NCBI GenBank assembly: GCA_021647315.1
Contig: JAKIUY010000032.1
Location: forward strand, 1 to 37,847
Reading direction: 5' to 3'
DNA: 37,847 nucleotides
DNA from: Victivallaceae bacterium
Lineage (GTDB): Bacteria; Verrucomicrobiota; Lentisphaeria; Victivallales; Victivallaceae
A program made the position numbers and the translations under genes. A model generated the notes under the pieces. It was not told the DNA's origin, did no database searches, and saw nothing but the letters and a program-made list of their open reading frames with translations. Below, piece by piece: positions 31,727 to 37,847 of the stretch. Positions within the stretch are counted from its first letter, which is position 1, and each line of letters begins with the position of its first letter.

Positions 31727-34700
31727 CTAATCCAGCGATATACCGAAAAAATAAAGGTCAATATTTTTATGATTGCCGGAGGTGATTACTAATGATTTTA
31801 TTGTTTTATTCGGGTAGGGATTCTGCCAGGTATAAAGCGGAATATTAATATGCAATTTTCCATCTACAGAACCGAAGATGCCTGGCTCACATTTCTTTGC
31901 TAAAATTCCATCATTCCATTCACTGACCTCAGTTCGCAAATTCAACGGCAACGCAGCTGTTGTGCCATCGGTATAGATCAGTTTATAATTTCCCGCGATA
32001 GTTTTGCCATATTTTTTTGCCAATTTACGCCCTTCATAATCATACATCTTATTCACTGCGTGCAACAGTGAAATATAACGGAATTGCTGATTAATCGGGA
32101 TCGTCAAGGTCTCATTTTTTGCACCATGGACGACAGCGGCAACTAACTTGCCATTATCGAAAAACGGTTTCATAATAACCCCGCGCGGTGTGGTAAAAGT
32201 TGTTTTTAGAAAATCAAGTTTCAGTTGTTCTGGAAACCCGATTGATGATTTCAACTGTTCAACCGACTGACCCGCTCCCCCTGGTAAGGCAATTGATCGG
32301 CTGTTCGCAGCATAAGTTTTCTCATTACCATAACTGTAGGCTGCATATTGATAGATTGATGACGGAATTGAGGGGAAATCTTTCAGATCACAGTTTTCCG
32401 GTGACCATGCCAGATAGGCCAGCATTGATATAGCACTGAACAGTTCTGCTGGGGCATGCCCCGGGCGTGGATTGCCCCATGTGGAACCTACTATGCCATC
32501 ACCTTTGAAAACCACTAAATCACTGATAAAGGTCGGTACATTATTAATCCGATACCAGCACGGTACACCGACGACGGGGAAGCCCAGCTGTTTAAAAAAT
32601 GCGATAGAATTATAACGCCCAGTCGCTGGAATCCGATAGTGCCATGGATTCATCGTGATATTTCTCGGGAGACCGGCCAGTTTGTCTGCATCTTTAACCG
32701 GATCACTAATGCCATTAATCGAACCACTGTGATAGGGATTTAACTGATCTGCGTACATCCACATCTTCACCCCTTTGGCGGCAAGATGCCGACTTGTCTT
32801 TGTGACGACAGTTTTTAACCAGTCAAACCGGGTTTTACCTTTAGCATAAGGGGCGTCTTCATCAATGATCACGCCATAATGTACTTCATCAAGACCAGGA
32901 TTAATATATTTCAATTTCATTGTCTCGATAAGTTCATCATAGAGATCGAAGATAAGTTTCTCAGTTTCCGGGTGAAACGCATTCGCATTTCTGTTATAAA
33001 ACCATTTTTCACCTTTTTTCGTCTCGCCGATTCTACTATTGGCAGCGAGATGTTGATATTCAGGTTTATTAAAGATAAATCCGGCCCGTGACCAGGAGTA
33101 GAAGAGTGGCACCAAGGTGATACCACGTGCCCTGGCATAATCAGCTAGGTCACTGAAATCCTGTTTGGTGAATTTTGTTTTACCGATATTAGCATGACTG
33201 GTAAATGGGAAGGCGGCATATTCACCATAAGTACTGACTTGGAACTGAAGGTAGTTAAGGCGAAGCAAAAAATAGAGATCAATCAATTCCTTAAGATTAT
33301 TCGGTCTGCGCACCCCACCACCATCCCAGCCACGCACTTCAAAATAGGGCGCATCGACCATAGTAAAACATGGCAAACTCATACTCTTAGAGCTTTTCGC
33401 CTGACTACCGAGTAGTGCCAAAGTTGCCAAAGCCCGCAGTGCACCATCACGCGTTCTGGCATGGATTTTAATTGAATCGGGAATGATCGTCAGAATGAAC
33501 GCTTCCGGTGACTTAGTTCTACTGTTTGCGGCAGGAGCAATTGATCGCAGTAAATTTTCATCCCATTGGACAATTTCCAGCTTTACTACTTTCCCATGTT
33601 TATTACCGCCAATCCCCTGCTCAATAAGCTCTTTAACTCCAGCATCAATGTTAAAATTTTTATCTAAAAAAGAGATTCTTTGAGGTAAAACAAACAGTCC
33701 TTTACCAGTCACCATTTTCAGTGGTTTACCGACAATTAGCAATTTCGGTGACGCAAGTGGTTTAGTTATGATGCCGGTTAGCAACTGCTTCGTTTCAGCT
33801 TTAGTTGCCGGCGCGACAACCTGTGCCCATTTGAGTTTAAATGGCGAAAAGTCTTTAGGTGAATGAAGCGTATTACCGGCCAAGCCAGCCCAGTTAGTAT
33901 GTTTCTGGGCATCGGTTACAACTGTCCGATGCCGAGTAAAATTCATATATAATTCGGGATTTTTAACTGTTTTACTACCATAGATGTCAGACAGTTTTAT
34001 TTGCATTTCGACCGTGAATTTTTTATCATCTTTATGGGCAAATGTTTTCCAGTCGCCAATAAACTCTTTGGCTTCTGACGGTTCATTGTACCAGACAGTT
34101 CGCAATTGACGTTGCTGTTCCACCTTTTGGCTCGCCGCATTATACCCTTCGGCATTCACTAGGAACTGATAAAAGTTTTTACGATCGGGTGAGATAAATA
34201 GTTCAACATCATCGCCATTATACAGGGTCATGCTGTTTTTTCTGACAATAGTCGCCTTAGCCATCATGGGCTCTTCAACCTCATAGGCAACATAAAGGTA
34301 ATCACCGCTGGAGGCTAGCAGCACCTTGGTCGCTGCAGAAGCTTTAACCGCAGGATCACCTAATACCCGAAAATCTGAAATGACAAGTGCATGCTTCCAA
34401 TATGGTTCGTTGATAATACCATCAAGTTGCGGTTGTCCGGGAACAACAGGGATACGGTTAATTTGCCGTGAGAAGCTTTTTTTTAAGCTTACAGTGCTAA
34501 ACAACGTACCGGTTTTGTTGCCGATAAGTCTAATCCTTACTTTGGATACCTCAGAACCAATATTTATTAATTTTGTAAGGTGTTGAATACCCGTTTTCGG
34601 TTCTAGGTACAAATGGCTATTTTGCCGGTCATGAAATTTTCCTGCTGAAAACGGGGTAACTAATACTTGGCTATCGGTACCGTTCTGACTGTCTGCGATT

Positions 34701-35458
34701 ACTTCGATTGAGTATACGCCTGGGGAGCGGATGGGTAGATCCTGATAAATAGCGGAATACCCCTCATCTTTTTTCTGAAAAAAAATCTTCCCATCCTTAA
34801 TCTTTATCTCAGCTTGCCCAACGCCATGTTGTCGCCAACCTTTTAACCCTTCAGTAAAATAGCCATTTTTAATGAGATTGTCCTTGGATTTTTTTATCAC
34901 TATTTTTTGTTTGGGCTTTTGAGGAGCTACCTTGATATTTTTATTGAGTGAAGAGGTTTGCTTCAGCGATACAGCAATAAATTTAGCTCCAGCGGGATTA
35001 CCGAAAAGCCTTATTTGAACTTTTTTTACCTCTGGACCGATATTTATTGATTTGTCCAATCTCTGTTCACCGCTCTGCGCAGCAAAACGTAGATAGCTAT
35101 TATGTTTATCAGAAAACTTGTCGTTGATAAACGGCGTTAAAATCACCCGGCATCCAGCCATATTACCACTATCGGCCACCGTCTCAAGTCTATATTTTCC
35201 AGGAGAAGGCGTGTTCACCCACTGAACAAGCACTACATATTCTTTACTTTTTTTCTTAAATAGTAGTTTCCCGTTATCAACCCTAATATCGGCTTCACCT
35301 TTGCCGCGCCGTCCCCAGAATTTAAGACCTTTGGAAAATTCTCCATTTTTAACGAGATTTTCTGGTGTAGCCGCAATGACTGATCCTGTGAAAAAAGTTA
35401 AGACAAACAGTACTCCAGTCAATAACGACCAGAACGATGATAATTCTGATCTATTCAT
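31727..35458 (-). CDS. Giant secreted GH20-like enzyme with duplicated N-terminal binding domain
   Basis: 1243 residues with signal peptide (hydrophobic core about 10-29). Two galactose-binding-like domains in tandem (about 34-166 and 193-326) are clear copies of each other (NLVKNGEFSKGLKFW / NLIKNGYFTEGLKGW). They are followed by a CBM9-like domain (about 335-545, QLDGIINEPYWKHA), a GH20b domain (about 560-690) and the GH20 barrel (about 700-1040) with catalytic Asp857-Glu858 (LDEVHYG). The C-terminus ends NIDLYFFGISLD, like the paralogue at 21531-25145. That paralogue has one N-terminal copy and a second binding domain after the barrel instead. Ribosome site is weak (AAGAGAA). Substrate is unknown; a beta-linked amino sugar is the family expectation. 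Confidence 0.85.
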   Translation of the reverse strand: MNRSELSSFWSLLTGVLFVLTFFTGSVIAATPENLVKNGEFSKGLKFWGRRGKGEADIRVDNGKLLFKKKSKEYVVLVQWVNTPSPGKYRLETVADSGNMAGCRVILTPFINDKFSDKHNSYLRFAAQSGEQRLDKSINIGPEVKKVQIRLFGNPAGAKFIAVSLKQTSSLNKNIKVAPQKPKQKIVIKKSKDNLIKNGYFTEGLKGWRQHGVGQAEIKIKDGKIFFQKKDEGYSAIYQDLPIRSPGVYSIEVIADSQNGTDSQVLVTPFSAGKFHDRQNSHLYLEPKTGIQHLTKLINIGSEVSKVRIRLIGNKTGTLFSTVSLKKSFSRQINRIPVVPGQPQLDGIINEPYWKHALVISDFRVLGDPAVKASAATKVLLASSGDYLYVAYEVEEPMMAKATIVRKNSMTLYNGDDVELFISPDRKNFYQFLVNAEGYNAASQKVEQQRQLRTVWYNEPSEAKEFIGDWKTFAHKDDKKFTVEMQIKLSDIYGSKTVKNPELYMNFTRHRTVVTDAQKHTNWAGLAGNTLHSPKDFSPFKLKWAQVVAPATKAETKQLLTGIITKPLASPKLLIVGKPLKMVTGKGLFVLPQRISFLDKNFNIDAGVKELIEQGIGGNKHGKVVKLEIVQWDENLLRSIAPAANSRTKSPEAFILTIIPDSIKIHARTRDGALRALATLALLGSQAKSSKSMSLPCFTMVDAPYFEVRGWDGGGVRRPNNLKELIDLYFLLRLNYLQFQVSTYGEYAAFPFTSHANIGKTKFTKQDFSDLADYARARGITLVPLFYSWSRAGFIFNKPEYQHLAANSRIGETKKGEKWFYNRNANAFHPETEKLIFDLYDELIETMKLKYINPGLDEVHYGVIIDEDAPYAKGKTRFDWLKTVVTKTSRHLAAKGVKMWMYADQLNPYHSGSINGISDPVKDADKLAGLPRNITMNPWHYRIPATGRYNSIAFFKQLGFPVVGVPCWYRINNVPTFISDLVVFKGDGIVGSTWGNPRPGHAPAELFSAISMLAYLAWSPENCDLKDFPSIPSSIYQYAAYSYGNEKTYAANSRSIALPGGAGQSVEQLKSSIGFPEQLKLDFLKTTFTTPRGVIMKPFFDNGKLVAAVVHGAKNETLTIPINQQFRYISLLHAVNKMYDYEGRKLAKKYGKTIAGNYKLIYTDGTTAALPLNLRTEVSEWNDGILAKKCEPGIFGSVDGKLHINIPLYTWQNPYPNKTIKSLVITSGNHKNIDLYFFGISLD

Positions 35459-35570
35459 AAATATTCTCTTATTCTGTTAATAATAATCCTTTTGAGCTTA
35501 GCCCGTCTCATATCTTCTTGCGCTGGGACAGCACAAACTACTTTTAAAAGCCTTTTCGTGTAGCGTCAAA

Positions 35571-36263
35571 CTAATTAAACACCTTCCAACCTTTCCAGGA
35601 GTTTACAATCATTTCAGCCTTTCTTGCAGGCTTTACATGACCGCCAACATAAAGGACATTACCGCCTAAATTATGCTGAACCGGAAAAGCGGCATAATTT
35701 TTATTAGAGTGTCCTTCGGGGAAAGCCCAATGAAAACTGTAACCGTATTGATCATCAAAGTCTGCCATATAGAATGCAGATGATTTGACATTATTGATTT
35801 TTTTCTGTCGTTTAAAATGACTGAAATAGACACTAAAGCTATAGCCAGGAACATTAGCCATTGTAATTCTGCGATTAGTTGGACAAAAAAGTAGAGGATA
35901 TTTTCCAACTTCAAAATATTTATAACCACTATTTGAAAGCCCTAAATATCCTCCTCGCATAAGAATAACATCCCAACGTTGAGCATTGTTTGGTGCTCCA
36001 AAAGGAAAAAAATTCAGCAAATAATCATCGCTGTCTATGGTGTACGCTGCATGTCCCAGATATATCTGCTTGAGATTATTGGCACATGAAATAGTTTTTG
36101 CCTTCTCACGCGCCTGGTTTAAGGCTGGCAATAGCATGCTGGCCAGAATGGCAATAATAGCGATCACCACCAATAATTCTATGAGGGTAAAATTACACCT
36201 ATTCACCTTACTTTTGCTCTGTTTCATTCCACTAATTCCTACTGTTGTTTTGTGCTGTTTCAT
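35571..36263 (-). CDS. Type II/IV pseudopilin with altered H-X9-DG motif (cassette 2)
   Basis: The start is set at the ATG at 36263, which has AGGAG nine bases before it; an ATG at 36227 with TAGGA is an alternative, and the frame's furthest ATG (36317) has no ribosome site. The product has about 230 residues: a basic leader ending [23 protein letters not shown] with the conserved Glu, [20 protein letters not shown], then a globular domain. The C-terminal motif is [12 protein letters not shown]: the His and spacing are kept but Asp-Gly is Gly-Gly. It lies between the second GntR-type regulator and the second GH20-like gene, the same order as in cassette 1. Confidence 0.88.
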   Translation of the reverse strand: MKQHKTTVGISGMKQSKSKVNRCNFTLIELLVVIAIIAILASMLLPALNQAREKAKTISCANNLKQIYLGHAAYTIDSDDYLLNFFPFGAPNNAQRWDVILMRGGYLGLSNSGYKYFEVGKYPLLFCPTNRRITMANVPGYSFSVYFSHFKRQKKINNVKSSAFYMADFDDQYGYSFHWAFPEGHSNKNYAAFPVQHNLGGNVLYVGGHVKPARKAEMIVNSWKGWKVFN

Positions 36264-36476
36264 ATTCACTGCTCCTGCTGTTTGTTGTGTTATTTGTAAT
36301 AACGAACCTGCTTTCATTGTACTGCAATATCAATCATAGGCACTATCCTTTTTTATAATAAAAAACTTTAACTACAAAAGTCACTAAACAGACGAAAAAT
36401 TAAAAAGATTTAAAATTTAGCTCCGTAAATAATCAATATAATATTCTGGTAAAACGGTAAAAACAAACTACATTAT

Positions 36477-36494
36477 TTCGTGTTTTTCGTGGTA
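36477..36494. repeat. TTTCGTGTTTTTCGTGGT repeat fragment
   Basis: The same string type as the right arm at 5549-5562, here without its inverted partner. Confidence 0.6.
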
Positions 36495-36510
36495 AAAAAT
36501 TATCCTTTTC

Positions 36511-37617
36511 TTAACTTATTTCAGATACCACCCCCTGATTATTCAAATATCTTTTATTACCGACCAAGTCATTAATAATAAACGGCACGTCAATCAATTC
36601 ACGCTGGAAAACTTGTGGCTGTTTGACTACTTTTTTAATCATTCTGAAAATCTCTTTATAAAATAGCGATAAAAAATTTGCGTTAAAAGTGGGCAGAATA
36701 ATCGGCAATGTAAAAGAATATTTCTGCTGTTCAGTCAAAGCATCAGTCAGAATATATTTTTTCAGACCATTGACAATTACCGGCACGGTAAAAAAATCTG
36801 TTGCTGCTGCATTTATATGTTGCTGATAATCCTGGCAAATATCACGTTCGCTCTTTGAGTCATGATGGATATCTTCCGGCAGTTCAAGTTGGTTGATTTT
36901 AATCCCAGCTTCCAGTGCTGCATCTTCGACCCCGCGGCAGAATTGTTCATAAAAATAACATTGCCGGTTACGGGTTATCAGCGAAACTTCTTTATACCCC
37001 CGCACTGCCATAAATTCAAGACAGTGTTGCCCCTGTTTATAGTTATCACCGGCAATCTGATTATAATCACTTGCACCGAGTTCACCGGACTGAAAGTCTC
37101 CCAGCATGATAAAAGGACTATGAAGTTTTTTAAATTGACGAATATGTTCACGGTTAAATGCCGCGGCTCCAAATATCGCGCAATTGACATCAGGTGAATT
37201 ATTTATTCTAGCAAGTTCAGCATCAAGATGATGGAATTCATCGGACTTTTTCATGACTGCCCGCAGATTAAAACTAAATCCTGAAGGCATAACTGGTGGA
37301 TAAGCAATCTTGGCAAACTCTTCAAAATAGTTATTTTTATGTTCTTCAAGCCCCCAGAACAACATATAAACATTGATTATATCACTTTCAGTCCACTGTT
37401 CAACAAATACCCCACGACCATGTTCACTGCGCAGTAGCCGTTCTTTTTGCAGACTCTCCAACGCACAGCCGACAACTCGGGTACTGACTTTAAATGTTTT
37501 GGCCAACTGCCGCATGCCGGCCAGCCTGCTACCGGGACGGTAGTGACCTTTTTTAATCTGACTGCGCAGAATATCAGCAACCTGTTCGGTTTTGCTCGGT
37601 GCAATTAACAGTTCCAT
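36511..37617 (-). CDS. GntR-type HTH regulator with sugar-binding-like domain (cassette 2)
   Basis: 368 residues from the ATG at 37617; the frame opens five codons earlier at a TTG, but alignment with the paralogue places the start here (MELLIAPSK against MELMTAPSK). The GntR winged HTH covers residues about 8-75 (VADILRSQIKKGHYRPGSRL, MRQLAKTFKVSTRVVGCALESL, RSEHGRGVFVEQW), followed by the shared YFEEFAKIAYPPVMP block and the ligand-domain-like part. The two proteins are highly similar along their whole length, including the ends (DVPFIINDLVGN-x-RYLNNQG). The recognition helices differ (STRVVGCALESL against STLIISRALEML), so target specificity may have diverged. Confidence 0.85.
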   Translation of the reverse strand: MELLIAPSKTEQVADILRSQIKKGHYRPGSRLAGMRQLAKTFKVSTRVVGCALESLQKERLLRSEHGRGVFVEQWTESDIINVYMLFWGLEEHKNNYFEEFAKIAYPPVMPSGFSFNLRAVMKKSDEFHHLDAELARINNSPDVNCAIFGAAAFNREHIRQFKKLHSPFIMLGDFQSGELGASDYNQIAGDNYKQGQHCLEFMAVRGYKEVSLITRNRQCYFYEQFCRGVEDAALEAGIKINQLELPEDIHHDSKSERDICQDYQQHINAAATDFFTVPVIVNGLKKYILTDALTEQQKYSFTLPIILPTFNANFLSLFYKEIFRMIKKVVKQPQVFQRELIDVPFIINDLVGNKRYLNNQGVVSEIS

Positions 37618-37655
37618 TAAATAATCATCCAATTAAAGTGTTTCATACTGTTACT

Positions 37656-37684
37656 AGTATACCGCACATTGAAACTCATGTCAA
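37656..37684 (-). promoter_or_regulatory. Sigma70-type promoter of cassette 2 regulator
   Basis: On the minus strand TTGACA (37679-37684), a 17-base spacer starting TGAGTTTC, and TATACT (37656-37661), a consensus-quality promoter about 40 bases before the regulator ATG. It shares the -35, -10 and upstream AAACTTTTGCTA block with 27461-27489. Confidence 0.88.
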
Positions 37685-37735
37685 TAGCAAAAGTTTAAAA
37701 AAATGATTTTTTCATATAATTGTTAATTGAAAAGT

Positions 37736-37810
37736 TAAACGCACACTCAAAAAAATATTCCGTGCGTTTAGTATATCTTAAAGTATAGTGTGCGTTTAGT
37801 TTGACATGAG
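37736..37810 (+). promoter_or_regulatory. GTGCGTTTA repeat cluster with divergent TTGACATGAG element
   Basis: TAAACGCACACT (37736-37747) is an exact inverse of AGTGTGCGTTTA (37787-37798), with a third copy of the GTGCGTTTA core at 37762-37770. Immediately after, TTGACATGAG (37801-37810) repeats, on the plus strand, the first ten bases of both regulator promoters. This suggests a divergent promoter reading out of the window, with repeated operator-like sites. Confidence 0.5.
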
Positions 37811-37847
37811 AAGTAAAGTTTTAAATATAAGTTTTATAATGGTTATT

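Overview
This window looks like a chromosome segment of a Lentisphaerota (Victivallales-like) bacterium. The supporting signs are two pseudopilins with the [20 protein letters not shown] leader and H-X9-DG ends, very large secreted GH20-type enzymes beside them, HTH regulators of the GntR/sugar-binding type, moderate GC content, and intergenic regions full of dispersed palindromic and short tandem repeats. This taxonomic call is an inference; there is no rRNA in the window.

Left part (about 0.3-8.6 kb, all minus strand): a BASS/ACR3-like transporter fused to a CBS pair, a DUF302 protein, a methyltransferase overlapping a J-domain protein, and a flavin-binding PNPOx-like protein. Next come three small NifX/NifB-fold (ORP-like) metal-cluster proteins and a Gly/Arg-rich DUF5320 protein, then a PAS-AAA-Fis sigma54 activator and a double zinc-ribbon protein. 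A near-consensus sigma54 promoter (6392-6407) and two palindromic activator sites (6494-6513, 6527-6544) precede the first ORP-like gene. The layout resembles the sigma54-controlled orange-protein (orp) clusters of anaerobes, but without their MinD-type ATPases.

Centre-left (8.6-15.6 kb, plus strand): a stress block of two Hsp20 genes behind a second sigma54 promoter (9020-9035) with its own pair of upstream dyads. It is followed by clpB with a 29-bp perfect palindrome just before the gene, then a YbiT-like ABC-F ATPase and a WaaP/RfaY-like kinase.

Right part (15.6-37.8 kb): a carbohydrate-degradation and sensing region. A cassette of GntR-type regulator, pseudopilin and giant secreted GH20-like enzyme occurs twice (27.4-21.5 kb and 37.6-31.7 kb). 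The two regulator promoters are almost identical (TTGACA-N17-TATACT). The first cassette is followed by a GH84-like enzyme, a beta-helix/LamG protein and a small secreted beta-sandwich protein. Between the cassettes are an AraC regulator, a divergent sugar isomerase/epimerase-like gene and a Gfo/Idh/MocA oxidoreductase, together suggesting uptake and conversion of released sugars. Two gene remnants lie here: a GDPD C-terminus (21319-21507) and an internally deleted AAA/PD-(D/E)XK gene (27609-28218). A 130-bp MITE-like element sits at 30053-30182.

All calls come from reading the sequence; no database search was run.
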